The notes below the pieces were generated by a model. The model saw only the letters and a list, made by a program, of their open reading frames with translations. It was not told the DNA's origin and did no database searches. A stretch of 64,000 bases of DNA from Caldisericia bacterium (GTDB lineage: Bacteria > Caldisericota > Caldisericia > JAAYUI01), in contig JAGNLA010000009.1 in the NCBI GenBank assembly GCA_017999835.1, positions 6,646 through 70,645 of the forward strand, given 5' to 3'. Shown one piece after another: positions 1 to 10,180 of this stretch. Position numbers and translations under genes: made by a program. Every line of letters starts with the position of its first letter. The first letter of the stretch is position 1.

Positions 1-2
1 CT

Positions 3-206
3 TTTGGCGTGTCTGCATGGGCAACAGGTGTCCCCATGCCTGCAGTCTATGCGACCATAGCCTTGGTCTGTCTAGGGCTTATCAAACAAATTCCATGGAT
101 GTCAAAATATCCAATCGGAAAATTCATGAATCAGAATTTTGTGGCGCCTTCGACTGAGACAGTCGCATCATTTGTGAAAGAGCATCTTCCAAGGAGATCC
201 CGCTAG
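3..206 (+). CDS. 3' end of an unrecognised, probably membrane protein (5' truncated by window)
   Basis: The reading frame is already open at the window edge and ends at a TAG at 204-206, so only the last 67 residues are visible. They contain one hydrophobic stretch (about residues 10-25, rich in Ala, Val, Leu and Ile) followed by a polar tail with several Lys and Arg, which suits the last membrane segment and cytoplasmic tail of an integral membrane protein. I do not recognise the family. The frame runs 83 bases into the 3' end of the convergent tlyA gene. An overlap of that length is unusual, so the frame could also be spurious. Confidence 0.4.
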   Translation, partial: FGVSAWATGVPMPAVYATIALVCLGLIKQIPWMSKYPIGKFMNQNFVAPSTETVASFVKEHLPRRSR

Positions 207-960
207 TCTGCTGAGAAAAATCCAGCCATACCAGAAATTCCCTGTTGCCGTCAGCACCTTTTATTGGTGACAATGTTACTCCCATTATTGTAGCAGGAAT
301 CTCGGTAATCCTTTCAAGCGCCGATCTAATTGCCTCTTCGAGATTGTGGTCATTTCTGATGACGCCACCTTTTCCAACTTTTCCGGGGCCAGCTTCAAAC
401 TGCGGTTTTAGCAACCAGACCACCCATGCTTTTTCATCAAGAATTTCTTTGAGCGGGGCTATAACTTTGTCACCAGTTATGAATGAAACATCAACAACAG
501 CTGCGTTTAGCTGCTGAGGAAACTTGTCTTTTGTCAGATATCTTGCGTTTGTTTTGTCCATAACCACGACCCTGGGGTCGTTGGCAATTTTTGGTGCTAG
601 CTGAGCCGCGCCAACATCGATGCAATAGACCTTTACGGCACCTTTCTGTAGTAAACAATCAGTAAATCCACCAGTTGACGCCCCTACATCGACCATGACC
701 AAACCTTCGGGGCTCAAGCCAAACAGCTCAAGTGCGCCTTCGAGTTTCAAACCACCCCTACTGACATATTTTGGTGGCTGTTCAAGTTCAAAAACTGCGT
801 TTTCCGGAAACATTTCACCAGCTTTTACGACTATGCTCCCATTGATTCTTACTTTGCCAGCCATTATCAAAAGTCTCGCCTGTGAACGTGTTCCAACCTC
901 TGGCATAAGAGCTACGAGTTCATCTACCCGTCTTTTTTTTGTGTGTTCAATTGACTTCAT
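124..960 (-). CDS. tlyA: TlyA-family S4-domain RNA 2'-O-methyltransferase
   Basis: 278 residues, the usual size of the TlyA/hemolysin-A family, which in mycobacteria 2'-O-methylates rRNA cytidines using S-adenosylmethionine. An S4 RNA-binding domain covers about residues 11-75 (RSQARLLIMAGKVRING). The junction YVSRGGLKLEGAL leads into an FtsJ-like Rossmann methyltransferase with the SAM motif VDVGASTGGFTDCLL near residues 90-105. The later VVDVSFI and LLKPQFEAG segments carry the catalytic-loop residues typical of the family. Only a few bases separate its start from the divergent mfd gene, so the promoters of both genes must overlap coding sequence. No strong Shine-Dalgarno precedes the ATG. 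The rRNA specificity here is inferred from the family. Confidence 0.93.
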   Translation of the reverse strand: MKSIEHTKKRRVDELVALMPEVGTRSQARLLIMAGKVRINGSIVVKAGEMFPENAVFELEQPPKYVSRGGLKLEGALELFGLSPEGLVMVDVGASTGGFTDCLLQKGAVKVYCIDVGAAQLAPKIANDPRVVVMDKTNARYLTKDKFPQQLNAAVVDVSFITGDKVIAPLKEILDEKAWVVWLLKPQFEAGPGKVGKGGVIRNDHNLEEAIRSALERITEIPATIMGVTLSPIKGADGNREFLVWLDFSQQTSGISLEDALSQMMRLSQSKAPQNSDS

Positions 961-993
961 TCTATGTTCCTGTTAATATTTAACATTGATTCT

Positions 994-3900
994 ATGCGCG
1001 AATACATTCCATACCTTTCGAGTAAGAAATTTGCCAGCTCAATCGGACAGCTTGTCAGTGGCAAAACCAGACAGCTTGTCGTGGAAGGACTGGGTAGTTC
1101 TGATCTTACCATAAACATAGCTGGTCTTGCAAGCCAGATTCCTAGGTTTGGCGTGGTGCTTTCTGATGAGCAGGCAGCGCTGAGGTTCCATCAGGAACTT
1201 GACGCAGTACTTGGCGATGCACCAATAAACAGAATTTTCTTCCCGACAGGAGACTCTATTCCTCTTGACAAAACGACCAGCTCACTATCGTTAACAAGTT
1301 GGCAGATTTCAAGTCTCTACCAGATAGCAGCCAACCAGGGAGCCACCATCACAGTCACAAGCCTTCCGGCTCTCTATGACTGTTTAATACCTCAGTCTAA
1401 CCTGCTTGATGAAGCTGTTATTCTCAACAAAAGCGACATCATCCCGATGAGCACTCTCAAGGAAAAATTGATACAGCTCGGTTACGAAAAGCAGTCCCAA
1501 GTAGAAAAGGTCGGTGAATGCTCAATTCGTGGTGGAATAATAGATTTCTTCTCTCCATCATCGGAGTATCCATACAGAATTGAATTTGATGTCGACATCA
1601 TTGACACAATAAGACAAGTCGATCCTGAAACCCAACTATCAATAAAACAGGTCGAATCCTGCATGCTTCTTCCGGTATCGCACCTTGTGATGAACGAGAA
1701 AACCATTGACAACGCAATGTCGATGGTCGAAATGTTCCTCCTGACCGTAAGAATGGACAACCCGACACTTCGTGAGCAGATGAAGCATGACGTTGAGTTT
1801 ATAAAAAACAACGTCAGGTTCACAGGTATAGAGCATTATCTTCCGTTCTTCTACGGCAAGGCTGTCAGGCTTCTGGATTACATGAAAGATATTCTGATTA
1901 TCTGGATTGACCCTGACAGAATCAGCGAAACGTATAACCGTTTCAAGACTGACACTATGGAAGTCTACATCAATGGCATCAAAAAAGGAGAGCTTCTACC
2001 ACAAAAAGAACTCGATGACATCGAAAGGCTGGAGTTTCCACACATCACAAGGATCAATCCATCAATCCTGACATACAGCCTCAAAGCGCCTGATTCTTCA
2101 ATCAAATCCAAACCTATCACCATTCAGCATGCTCAACCTGACCCAATGGTAGGTAAGCTTGAAGACATCGGAAACTTCATAAAAAGCAAGCACGAAGCAG
2201 GTTTCTCGGTCATTATCGCCACCAAGCAACCCCTAAGGGTCAAAGAGCTCATCGACATCCACACCACGGAAAAACCGGAAAATCTGCCTAAGGATCCCAA
2301 CGATCCTGTGGAGATTTCGCCGTTTGTTGACATCATCAACATTTCGCTCGAAAAGGGTTTTGAGGACAGACGCAGAAAAATCCTTCTCCTTACAGATAAC
2401 GAGCTGTTCGGTTGGAGACGAAGAATAAAGGCTACCAGAAGGTTTAAAGGTGGCAGCCCTATCATGTCGGTCGACGAACTTCGCCCTGGCGACCTTCTCG
2501 TCCATCTGACCTTTGGCATTGGAATCTACCGAGGACTCAAAACCGTATCTGCTGCAGGCATCACCAAAGAATACCTTCAAGTTGAGTACGCCAAAGGCGA
2601 CAAGCTCTACATCCCGCCTGAAAGATTGTCACTCATCCACAAATATCTGGGCAACCCAGAAACCGTAACCATCAACAGGCTTGGAGGCAAGGAATGGCCT
2701 GAAGCTCTGGCAAAAGTTGCCAGGGGAACCAAAGACATTGCTGCCGAACTGCTTAAACTCTATGCACGCAGGGAGATTGCAAAAGGCGTTAGCTATCAGG
2801 AAGACCCAATCTGGCAGCAGGAACTTGAGAGTTCGTTCCCATATGAGGAAACCCCTGACCAGCTCAAGGCAATTTCTGATGTAAAAAGAGACCTCGAACG
2901 TTCAAAACCAATGGACAGGCTTGTGTGTGGCGATGTTGGCTATGGCAAGACTGAAGTCGCCGTCAGGGCAGCTTTCCAGGTTATTGTCGGCGGTAGGCAG
3001 GTTGCGCTCCTGTGTCCTACGACCATCCTTGCCCTTCAGCACTACAACACCTTCAAGGAACGCTACGCGCCATTCCCGATAAAGGTTGAGCAACTCTCAC
3101 GATTCAAAGGTAAGACCAGCCAAAAAAAGGTCATCGACGGACTTTCTGATGGCACGGTGGAGTTTGTTGTTGGAACTCACAGACTCATTCAAAGTGACAT
3201 CAAGTTTAAGGATCTTGGTTTGCTCATCATCGATGAAGAGCAGCGTTTTGGCGTTGAGGACAAGGAAAAGATAAAGAAACTCAAGGAAAATGTTGACGTT
3301 CTCACACTCACTGCCACTCCGATCCCAAGAACCCTTGAAATGACGCTCACAGGTGTAAGAGAAATCTCTCAAATCAACTCCAGCCCCGAGGGCAGGAAGC
3401 CTGTCAAAACCTATGTCATGCCCTACTCTGACGATGCAGCCAAAGACGCAATCGACAACGAACTTGCCAGGGGCGGCCAGGTTTACTACGTCAACAACAG
3501 AATTCAGGGTCTTGGCGCAATCATGTGGAAGCTTAAAAAGCTCGTTCCAAAGGCAAGAATTGCCATTGCCCACGGCCAGATGGATTCAGATGAGCTTGAA
3601 GACATCATGCTTAATTTTTATAACGGCGACATCGACATTTTGCTGTGCACAACCATCATCGAATCAGGTCTTGACGTTCCAACGGTAAACACAATCATTG
3701 TTGACAACGCCCAAAACCTCGGTCTTGCCCAAATGTACCAGCTGCGTGGAAGGGTCGGAAGATCCCAAAAACGCGCCTATGCCTATTTTATGTACCCGGA
3801 GGACAACCCCCTGACTGAAGAAGCAAGGCTAAGGCTTGAAGCGATCAGAGACTTCGTTGACCTTGGAAGCGGTTTGAAAATAGCTATGCGCGACTTGGAA

Positions 3901-4485
3901 ATCAGAGGCGCAGGAAACATTCTTGGCGCTGAGCAGTCAGGTCACATTTCAGCCGTAGGGTATGACTTGTACCTTCGAATGCTTGAAGATGCAAAAAAAC
4001 AGCTCCAGAATGCCCAGGAAGGTAAACCTTACAGACCCGAACAGCCGAAAATGGAGTGCAACGTTGACCTCCGCGTCAGTGGATACATCCCAGACCTGTA
4101 CGTGCCTGATGAAGCGCTGAGGATAGACTGCTACCAGAGGCTCCTTGATGCTGAAAACGTCAACGCCGTAGAGGTCATCGAGGAAGAATTGACCGACAGG
4201 TTCGGTCACCCACCTCCAGAGGTTGAGTCATTATACGAACTGGTAAAACTCAGAGTACTGGCTCAAAACATGGGTATCATGAGCATTGTCGAGGACAACC
4301 TGACCATCAACTTCAGCTTTGGACCAAACGCAAAACTCAGGGAAGATTTCCTGGACAGACTTGTTTCAAGGTTTGGTGACAGGACAACCGTCAGGCCAAA
4401 CATGATAAGAATCAGAAAAATGCGCGACGACACCATAAAGCTGTCAATGGAATTCATTGACCTGGCATGTGAGGATACAAGATGA
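994..4485 (+). CDS. mfd: transcription-repair coupling factor Mfd
   Basis: About 1163 residues, full family length. Mfd is the ATP-driven translocase that pushes stalled RNA polymerase off DNA lesions and recruits UvrA. Visible parts in order are the UvrB-like N-terminal domains (about 1-330), the RNA-polymerase-interacting segment with [12 protein letters not shown] (near 505), superfamily 2 helicase motifs including Walker [10 protein letters not shown] (near 646), the DEEQ box (near 746) and [11 protein letters not shown], motif VI with QLRGRVGRS (near 915), and the C-terminal TRCF domain. An ATG at 964 would add ten hydrophobic residues. I prefer the ATG at 994 because it gives a normal N-terminus (MREYIPYL) and leaves 33 bases to tlyA, but neither start has a clear ribosome binding site. 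First gene of a five-gene operon; its stop overlaps the next start as ATGA. Confidence 0.96.
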   Translation: MREYIPYLSSKKFASSIGQLVSGKTRQLVVEGLGSSDLTINIAGLASQIPRFGVVLSDEQAALRFHQELDAVLGDAPINRIFFPTGDSIPLDKTTSSLSLTSWQISSLYQIAANQGATITVTSLPALYDCLIPQSNLLDEAVILNKSDIIPMSTLKEKLIQLGYEKQSQVEKVGECSIRGGIIDFFSPSSEYPYRIEFDVDIIDTIRQVDPETQLSIKQVESCMLLPVSHLVMNEKTIDNAMSMVEMFLLTVRMDNPTLREQMKHDVEFIKNNVRFTGIEHYLPFFYGKAVRLLDYMKDILIIWIDPDRISETYNRFKTDTMEVYINGIKKGELLPQKELDDIERLEFPHITRINPSILTYSLKAPDSSIKSKPITIQHAQPDPMVGKLEDIGNFIKSKHEAGFSVIIATKQPLRVKELIDIHTTEKPENLPKDPNDPVEISPFVDIINISLEKGFEDRRRKILLLTDNELFGWRRRIKATRRFKGGSPIMSVDELRPGDLLVHLTFGIGIYRGLKTVSAAGITKEYLQVEYAKGDKLYIPPERLSLIHKYLGNPETVTINRLGGKEWPEALAKVARGTKDIAAELLKLYARREIAKGVSYQEDPIWQQELESSFPYEETPDQLKAISDVKRDLERSKPMDRLVCGDVGYGKTEVAVRAAFQVIVGGRQVALLCPTTILALQHYNTFKERYAPFPIKVEQLSRFKGKTSQKKVIDGLSDGTVEFVVGTHRLIQSDIKFKDLGLLIIDEEQRFGVEDKEKIKKLKENVDVLTLTATPIPRTLEMTLTGVREISQINSSPEGRKPVKTYVMPYSDDAAKDAIDNELARGGQVYYVNNRIQGLGAIMWKLKKLVPKARIAIAHGQMDSDELEDIMLNFYNGDIDILLCTTIIESGLDVPTVNTIIVDNAQNLGLAQMYQLRGRVGRSQKRAYAYFMYPEDNPLTEEARLRLEAIRDFVDLGSGLKIAMRDLEIRGAGNILGAEQSGHISAVGYDLYLRMLEDAKKQLQNAQEGKPYRPEQPKMECNVDLRVSGYIPDLYVPDEALRIDCYQRLLDAENVNAVEVIEEELTDRFGHPPPEVESLYELVKLRVLAQNMGIMSIVEDNLTINFSFGPNAKLREDFLDRLVSRFGDRTTVRPNMIRIRKMRDDTIKLSMEFIDLACEDTR

Positions 4486-5690
4486 ACTTTTCATGGATAA
4501 TCGATAAAGAACTTATGCTTTCATCGGCACCGGAGTCCAACACCATGCTTCGGGCTCTCAAAAGCGCTGGAATAAAAGCAGTGATTTGCGCAACTCAGAA
4601 TCCATTTCCAGTTGAAGCTTACAACCAACTCGGGATGGAAGTATTTGAGCTGCCACTTACCAGCAACAATCCTCCATCACTTGAGGAGCTAAAGCGTTTT
4701 GCCCAGTGGACAGCGCTGATGATCCACGCAAAACAGCCACTCATGATTTTCTGTGAGCAGGGGTTTGATCGCGCCGGAATGCTTGCTGCCTGCTACCTGA
4801 TCATTCACAGACATTTCAGCTCCAGGGATGCGTTAAAAGAAATCAGGGACATCCGTGGAGAGAATGCGATCAGTTCAGCAAAATTCCAGGAATTCCTCAT
4901 CGATTGTGAATATGTCAGGCCATTGCTGGTCGATTCAAAGGATCAGGCGTTTTTTAACGCAGTAACCATTACCGACATCCTCAGAAGACGTTGCCCCTGG
5001 GACAGGGAACAGACACCTGAATCGATGCTGCCAAATTTACTTGAAGAAACCTACGAAACTTGGGAAGCAATACTAAAAAAAGATGACCCAAACATCGCCT
5101 CCGAACTTGGCGATGTGTTGCTCCAGGTTCTGATGATTTCCAGAATGAAATCTGAAAGCTCAGATTTCAACATTGAAACAGTCATCTCGGCCATGACTGA
5201 AAAACTCATCAAGCGCCACCCCCATGTGTTTGCCGACTCGGACACCGACACGCCAGACACCGTACTCAAACAATGGAAGAGCCTCAAAGAAACCGAGGCA
5301 GGTTCAATTGCTGACATCCCAACCACCATTCCGGCAATAGGCAGAGCTGACAGAGTCATGTCTTTTGCCAAGAAACGTGGTTTTGATTGGCCAAAAATTG
5401 ACGGCGTCATCGACAAAGCTCACGAAGAGCTCAATGAGCTCAAACATTCTGCCGAAAACGAATCACACGAGAGGGTGGAGCAGGAGTTTGGCGACGTGAT
5501 GTTTGTCATGCTCAACCTTGCAAGGTTTCTCAAGGTCAACCCTGAACTGTCACTTCACAAAACATTGGACAAGTTCGTGGCACGGTTCTCAAAAATCGAA
5601 GAGACGGCAAAGACACTCGGCATCACCATTGACAAGATGACACTTGAGCAAATGGACGACATCTGGAACGAGGCGAAGAAACATGAGTGA
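4482..5690 (+). CDS. mazG: phosphatase-fold domain fused to MazG nucleotide pyrophosphohydrolase
   Basis: 402 residues in two parts. Residues 1-150 resemble a dual-specificity/tyrosine phosphatase fold: the loop FCEQGFDRAG keeps Cys91 and Arg97 of the C-x5-R signature, but Phe replaces the usual preceding His and Ala follows Arg instead of Ser/Thr. Residues 155-402 are a two-copy MazG, which hydrolyses nucleoside triphosphates to monophosphates and pyrophosphate. Copy one has EExxE at 188-192 and ExxD at 208-211, and copy two has EExxE at 315-319 and ExxD at 335-338. The start overlaps the mfd stop by four bases, so the two are translationally coupled. Sanitising damaged nucleotides beside a repair translocase makes sense, but the role of the front domain is unknown. 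Confidence 0.88.
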   Translation: MNFSWIIDKELMLSSAPESNTMLRALKSAGIKAVICATQNPFPVEAYNQLGMEVFELPLTSNNPPSLEELKRFAQWTALMIHAKQPLMIFCEQGFDRAGMLAACYLIIHRHFSSRDALKEIRDIRGENAISSAKFQEFLIDCEYVRPLLVDSKDQAFFNAVTITDILRRRCPWDREQTPESMLPNLLEETYETWEAILKKDDPNIASELGDVLLQVLMISRMKSESSDFNIETVISAMTEKLIKRHPHVFADSDTDTPDTVLKQWKSLKETEAGSIADIPTTIPAIGRADRVMSFAKKRGFDWPKIDGVIDKAHEELNELKHSAENESHERVEQEFGDVMFVMLNLARFLKVNPELSLHKTLDKFVARFSKIEETAKTLGITIDKMTLEQMDDIWNEAKKHE

Positions 5691-6432
5691 AGCAATTACT
5701 GAAACCCTCAAGGGCGACACTGGCTACTACGCCATTGGCAACAATCTCGAACACAAATTTGGCGCAAACCTAATTTTCAACACCGACTTCAAGGTGTGGT
5801 CATGCAACATGGCAAGGGATCTTGACGATGCGACCGATATCGATTCCATCATCAAATTCTTTGAGGACAAGGGCATTGATTTTTGCAGAGCTTTTGCCCT
5901 CACCACACAAGAAAATTTGCTAAACAAACTGACTGCCAAAGGCTTCAGGCAAACCAGCTCCCAGATCGGCTTCTGGATTGACAGGTACGAACCGGTCATC
6001 GATCCTGTATTCAGCTTCACCCTTGTTGATGACGATGCCAGCAAAAAAACCTATCTTGAACTTCACAAGCTTGAAGCGCTTGAACACAACACTCCTGCTG
6101 AAATCGTCGATTCCATAGGGCAGCAAAGGCTTGATAAAAACAAAGACAGTCACATGAAGTGGTTCCTGGTCAATCGTGAAGGTAAACTGGCCGGTTCAGT
6201 TGGAATACTGCTACTGGATAATTCTGCAAGAATCAAGAATCCTTACACTTTACCGGAGTTCAGGGGCAAGGGCATAGGCGCAAACGCCTGTCATTTCGTA
6301 AACAAACTGGCTTTTGAAAACGGGGCAAAGGGCATCAGTGTCTACGCCCAGCCAAACTCAGGCGGATTCAAACTCTACACAAAGATGGGATTTGGTCAGG
6401 TCTTGGAACATAAAATATTGATGAGACCTTGA
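5683..6432 (+). CDS. GNAT-family N-acetyltransferase
   Basis: 249 residues from the ATG at 5683, which overlaps the mazG stop (ATGAGTGA) and sits behind a GAGGCGAAG ribosome site. An upstream in-frame start at 5644 would lie inside mazG and is less likely. The C-terminal half is a GNAT acetyl-CoA domain: the pyrophosphate loop is the [12 protein letters not shown] segment (near 190), followed by the strand-helix [19 protein letters not shown] that closes most GNAT folds. The first 110 residues are less conserved and could be a degenerate second GNAT unit. Substrate unknown. Third gene of the mfd operon. Confidence 0.8.
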   Translation: MSEAITETLKGDTGYYAIGNNLEHKFGANLIFNTDFKVWSCNMARDLDDATDIDSIIKFFEDKGIDFCRAFALTTQENLLNKLTAKGFRQTSSQIGFWIDRYEPVIDPVFSFTLVDDDASKKTYLELHKLEALEHNTPAEIVDSIGQQRLDKNKDSHMKWFLVNREGKLAGSVGILLLDNSARIKNPYTLPEFRGKGIGANACHFVNKLAFENGAKGISVYAQPNSGGFKLYTKMGFGQVLEHKILMRP

Positions 6433-6463
6433 TATTACCATTAACAGTGCTACCTTGAACTCT

Positions 6464-6655
6464 ATGGAATGCAACATCGAAACCAATATCAAAAAATGCA
6501 ATTGCACGTATGAGCCGTGCTCAAAAAAAGGCAAATGCTGCCTCTGCATAAGTTACCACAGGTCGAACGGAGAGCTTCCGGCATGCTACTTCACGGCCGA
6601 GGAGGAAAATACCTATGACCGGTCAATCGAATTCTTTGTCAGAAAACACAAATAG
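6464..6655 (+). CDS. small cysteine-rich DUF6485-type protein
   Basis: 63 residues from the ATG at 6464 (MECNIETN); a TTG nine bases upstream is the only alternative. Six Cys fall in two groups, CNCTYEPC and CCLC, with a later CYF, and the ending [14 protein letters not shown] is characteristic of the small DUF6485 proteins found in many anaerobes. The Cys spacing suggests a metal-binding knuckle, but no function is known to me. It lies 31 bases behind the acetyltransferase, and its last 41 bases overlap the start of the methyltransferase-like gene. Confidence 0.72.
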   Translation: MECNIETNIKKCNCTYEPCSKKGKCCLCISYHRSNGELPACYFTAEEENTYDRSIEFFVRKHK

Positions 6656-7388
6656 CTGGAATCCATCACCATCAAAAAATGAAGGCACCTTCGGCTATGA
6701 AGCGGTAAACCGCCTTCTACTCTACGGTTTTTTGGGATACCTTCCGGAAGACGCAGGACAAGTGCTCATAATGCACGGCCCAAAGCAGGCTGAAACAGCT
6801 ATTCTGCTTGAACAAAACGGATATGACGTCACCATGTTGTGTGAACCTGATTGCGATGACCCTGGGTGTCTGGCAAAAAACCTCAACCAAATGGATAGCG
6901 AGTCCTTTGATGCCGTGGTTTTCCCGGGCTGGCTTACCGATTATGGTCAGACAGAAAAACTAGCAAGGCAAGCCATGGACGTACTTAGGGACAAGGGGTT
7001 GTTCGTTGGTTCATTTGCGGGAAGATATGCTGCATCGATTGACTTTGCCTCAAAATCAATAAGCATGGCAAGAGACATCGCTGGCAGTCAGCAAGATGTA
7101 AGTTGGCATGGGGCAACAGAGCTCTACTCTCCCAATGAAGCCATAACCATGCTTGAAGCGATCGGTTTTGAAGTTCTAGATTTGTTTGGCTGGCAGCTAT
7201 CTCTTTCAAAAATACAAAAAAACAAACTTGATTCCAGTGACTGGACTGACGATGAAATGGATGAGATTTGCGATCTTGAGTTCAGACTGGCACAGGAAAG
7301 ATCACTTCTGGGTTGTGCACCGACAATCCAGTTCATTGCAAAAAAGATAACTGCTCAGGAAGAACCGGAAACTACAGAGCAACCATAA
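6615..7388 (+). CDS. class I SAM-dependent methyltransferase-like protein
   Basis: 257 residues. The ATG at 6615 follows a GGAGG site that lies inside the preceding small gene, so the 41-base overlap is probably real and couples translation. After a polar 25-residue leader the protein has a Rossmann-like core: a degenerate first loop ([29 protein letters not shown]), [10 protein letters not shown] in the motif II/III position, and [14 protein letters not shown], which matches the strand-helix after motif III. The glycine-rich SAM loop is weak, so catalytic activity is uncertain. Last gene of the mfd operon; it overlaps the 3' end of convergent ymdB by 17 bases and there is no hairpin between them. 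Confidence 0.65.
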   Translation: MTGQSNSLSENTNSWNPSPSKNEGTFGYEAVNRLLLYGFLGYLPEDAGQVLIMHGPKQAETAILLEQNGYDVTMLCEPDCDDPGCLAKNLNQMDSESFDAVVFPGWLTDYGQTEKLARQAMDVLRDKGLFVGSFAGRYAASIDFASKSISMARDIAGSQQDVSWHGATELYSPNEAITMLEAIGFEVLDLFGWQLSLSKIQKNKLDSSDWTDDEMDEICDLEFRLAQERSLLGCAPTIQFIAKKITAQEEPETTEQP

Positions 7389-8148
7389 TCCGTTCAATTG
7401 AACGGCACTTGCCTGATTGACTGTCGATGTCGCACACAACAGCACAAAGCCTTACATCTTCAGTTGCAACGTCAAATCTTTTTCTCTTTTGAGTCAGGAA
7501 TTTTGCCAATGGCCCTTCCTGCTTCATGCCAATAATCGAGTAAAAAGGTCCAGTCATTCCGACATCAGTGAGGTATCCGGTTCCACCTGGCAAAACCCGC
7601 TCATCAGCTGTCATGACATGAGTATGGGTTCCGACAACAGCAGAAACCCTGCCATCAAGATAAATACCCAACGCCTGTTTTTCTGATGTTGCCTCGGCAT
7701 GAAAATCCACGAATATACATTTGGTAAATCTCGACACTTCCTCAATTATTGAATCACAAACCCTAAACGGACAATCGATTGGACTCATAAAAACTCTGCC
7801 CATGAGATTGATAACAGCCAAAGGTCCTGCTGCGCCATCGATCATTATCCACTGTCGGCCTGGATTTCCAGGTGGGAGGTTTGCTGGTCTTGCCACCAAT
7901 GGGTTGACCTCAAGCAATGTTTCGGCGTCAACCTGGTCGTAAATGTGATTTCCAAGCGTCAGCCCATCACAGCCGATCATAAACAGTCCAGCTGAAATTT
8001 CCTGAGTTATTCCAAATCCACCTGCTGCGTTTTCAGCGTTGGCAATGACGTAGTCTATGGAATACTGTTTCTTCAAATTTTGAATGTGTTTTTCAACGGC
8101 CTGGCGTCCAGGTCGACCAATTATGTCACCAATAAAAAGAACTCTCAA
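7372..8148 (-). CDS. ymdB: YmdB-family metallophosphoesterase
   Basis: 258 residues, the length of the TIGR00282/YmdB family of dinuclear-metal phosphodiesterases; the Bacillus member acts on 2',3'-cAMP and affects biofilm and sporulation decisions. Metal-site motifs are visible: GDIIGRPGR at the start, ANAENAAGGFGIT, LGNHIYD, VDFHAEATSEK and VGTHTHVMT. The start is TTG (8148), preceded by an AAAGG site about nine bases upstream. It lies directly downstream of rny, as in Firmicutes and Thermotogae, but a strong hairpin separates the two genes, so ymdB depends on readthrough or on its own promoter. Confidence 0.93.
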   Translation of the reverse strand: MRVLFIGDIIGRPGRQAVEKHIQNLKKQYSIDYVIANAENAAGGFGITQEISAGLFMIGCDGLTLGNHIYDQVDAETLLEVNPLVARPANLPPGNPGRQWIMIDGAAGPLAVINLMGRVFMSPIDCPFRVCDSIIEEVSRFTKCIFVDFHAEATSEKQALGIYLDGRVSAVVGTHTHVMTADERVLPGGTGYLTDVGMTGPFYSIIGMKQEGPLAKFLTQKRKRFDVATEDVRLCAVVCDIDSQSGKCRSIERIMVAL

Positions 8149-8169
8149 AATTTTTGACCTTTCTACGTC

Positions 8170-8197
8170 AAAACCCCCGATGAGTATCGGGGGTTTT
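8170..8197 (-). terminator. intrinsic terminator after rny
   Basis: A perfect 12-bp stem (AAAACCCCCGAT with ATCGGGGGTTTT) around a GAGT loop. The A/T ends give a T run on either strand. It lies between the rny stop and the ymdB start and probably ends the long tig-to-rny transcript. Confidence 0.85.
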
Positions 8198-8205
8198 GGT
8201 TTTTC

Positions 8206-9750
8206 TCACTGGGCGTTTTCAGTGAATCGCACTTCCCTTATGACCGTAACCCTGATGGTTCCAGGATAAGTAAGCTCTTTTTCAATTCTGTTTGCAATGT
8301 CTCTTGCTGTCTGCCAACTCAAAACATCGTCAACTTCTTTTGGCTCAACGATTACCCTGATCTCGCGACCTGCCTGAATGGCATAGGTTTTCTCGACACC
8401 CTTGAAGCTCTTGGCGATGGTTTCAAGCTGCTCGAGACGCTTGATATATGCCTCGAGGCTTTCGCGTCTGGCGCCCGGTCTTGAGGCTGAAATGGCATCA
8501 CTTGCCTGAATAAGGACTGGATAGACGCTGCTCGGAGAGATGTCTGTGTGGTGGAGTCTTGCCGATTCAACAACCTCAAAGTGCTCGTTGTAGCGCTTGA
8601 GAATATCGGCACCGAGTTCATCATGGCTGCCTTCTTTTTCACGGTCGACAGCCTTGCCGATGTCATGGAGAAGTCCGGCACGCTTGGCGAGATTGATGTC
8701 AAGTCCGAGTTCTCTTGCCATGTGTGCTGCAAGCATGGCCACCTCGATTGAGTGGGTAAGCACATTCTGGCCATAGGATGTCCTGAACTTCAGTCTGCCA
8801 AGGAGTTTGACCAAATCTGGTTTCATTGACGGAAGACCAACATCGAGCAGTGCCTGTTCGCCCTCAATTTTGAGTCTCTCTTCAAACTCTTTTGTTGCTT
8901 TTTCTACACATTCCTCGATGCGTCCAGGATGGATTCTGCCGTCGATGATCAGCTTCTCGAGAGCTATTTTTCCAATTTCTCTTCTGATTGGGTCAAAACA
9001 TGAAATGGTGACAACTTCTGGTGTGTCATCAACAAGAAGGTCGACGCCTGTTGCTGTTTCAAACGTGCGGATGTTTCTGCCTTCACGGCCGATGATCTTG
9101 CCTTTGATCTCTTCTGATGGAAGCGGAACAGCTGAAACAGTGACTTCTGAAGTATATTCCGAAGCAATTCTTTGAACTGACGAGAGAATGATTTCCCTTG
9201 ACTTTGAGTTTGCCCTTTCGATGGTCTCGTCTTCCATGTTTTTTGCTTTCTGGGCAAGCTCATAGCTCATCTTCTGCTTCATGTCTTCAAGGATGACGTT
9301 TTTGGCTTGTTCAGGTGTAAGTCCTGCTATTCTTTGAAGTTCTTTTGTTTGGCTTAAAACTATTTGGTCTATCTTTTCATGCTTGAGGTCGAGTTCTTTC
9401 TCTTTTGATGTGAAATCCTGTTCGCGCTTGTTTTGAGCTTCGTTTCTCTGTTCGAGTTTGTCTTCTCTCTGGGCAAGCCTGCGCTCCATGTCGACAAGTT
9501 CCTGCCTTTGGGTGCGGAACTCAGATTCACGCTGGGCGACAATCTTCATCGCCTCATCCCTTGCATTGACAAGGATTTCCTTCTTTTCGGTCTCGGCTTC
9601 CTGTCTCACATCGTCAAGAATCTTCTTGGCTTCAGCTTCGGCCTTTTTAACAGTGCCGTCAGCCTTTTTGCCAAGAAATTGCGAGCCAAAGTAGTAGCCT
9701 GCTACTGCTCCGACAATCAACGCAACAACTCCAATCAAAATCTCAATCAT
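8206..9750 (-). CDS. rny: ribonuclease Y
   Basis: 514 residues. RNase Y is the membrane-anchored endoribonuclease that starts mRNA turnover in many bacteria lacking RNase E. Visible are one N-terminal membrane segment (about 3-24), a long charged coiled coil (about 30-200), a KH RNA-binding domain with KGKIIGREGRNIRTFE (near 215), and an HD domain with LTHSIEVAMLAAHMA and LLHDIGKA (near 335-365). Of three closely spaced ATGs I choose 9750: it has GGAG six bases upstream and overlaps the recX stop as ATGATTGA. Starts at 9762 or 9756 would add four or two residues. Confidence 0.96.
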   Translation of the reverse strand: MIEILIGVVALIVGAVAGYYFGSQFLGKKADGTVKKAEAEAKKILDDVRQEAETEKKEILVNARDEAMKIVAQRESEFRTQRQELVDMERRLAQREDKLEQRNEAQNKREQDFTSKEKELDLKHEKIDQIVLSQTKELQRIAGLTPEQAKNVILEDMKQKMSYELAQKAKNMEDETIERANSKSREIILSSVQRIASEYTSEVTVSAVPLPSEEIKGKIIGREGRNIRTFETATGVDLLVDDTPEVVTISCFDPIRREIGKIALEKLIIDGRIHPGRIEECVEKATKEFEERLKIEGEQALLDVGLPSMKPDLVKLLGRLKFRTSYGQNVLTHSIEVAMLAAHMARELGLDINLAKRAGLLHDIGKAVDREKEGSHDELGADILKRYNEHFEVVESARLHHTDISPSSVYPVLIQASDAISASRPGARRESLEAYIKRLEQLETIAKSFKGVEKTYAIQAGREIRVIVEPKEVDDVLSWQTARDIANRIEKELTYPGTIRVTVIREVRFTENAQ

Positions 9751-10180
9751 TTTCATCTCCATTTATAAGGTAATAAGGAAATCCAAGTCGGAACAGCTTC
9801 GCTTTCAGTTGGTCGCCTTGCAGTTTTGTTCCAAGCGACTCTCGTGCATGTCGGATAACTGCGTTCCAATCTACAGTTTTCATGGTTTCCTCAATTGTTT
9901 TCCCAGAAACCCCAAGTTCAAGCAGTTTTGCTTTTATCCTCAACGGTCCCCAGAACTTTTTTGTTTTTGAAGTTACGAAAGCCAGAGTGAACTTCTCGTC
10001 ATCTACAAGCTTGTATCGTTCGAGCTTGTCAAATGTGTCGTCAATCTCTTCCTGGCTATACTGCCTTTTCTTGAGACGGGTCAGAATTTCATGCTTCGAC
10101 CTGTCTCGGTAGCTAAGCAGCCTGAACGAATAATCAAGCGCCTTTTTTTGCTGCTGTTTCGGCCTTCTTGCCCAGGCCAT
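9743..10180 (-). CDS. recX: RecX regulator of RecA
   Basis: 145 residues, made of the helical three-helix repeats typical of RecX, which binds RecA filaments and limits their activity. Conserved stretches are the opening [30 protein letters not shown] and the second-repeat [14 protein letters not shown]. The start ATG has GGAGG directly upstream, inside the end of recA, so the first 16 codons overlap recA by 47 bases. No closer in-frame start exists that would keep the first repeat. Its stop overlaps the rny start. Confidence 0.88.
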   Translation of the reverse strand: MAWARRPKQQQKKALDYSFRLLSYRDRSKHEILTRLKKRQYSQEEIDDTFDKLERYKLVDDEKFTLAFVTSKTKKFWGPLRIKAKLLELGVSGKTIEETMKTVDWNAVIRHARESLGTKLQGDQLKAKLFRLGFPYYLINGDEND

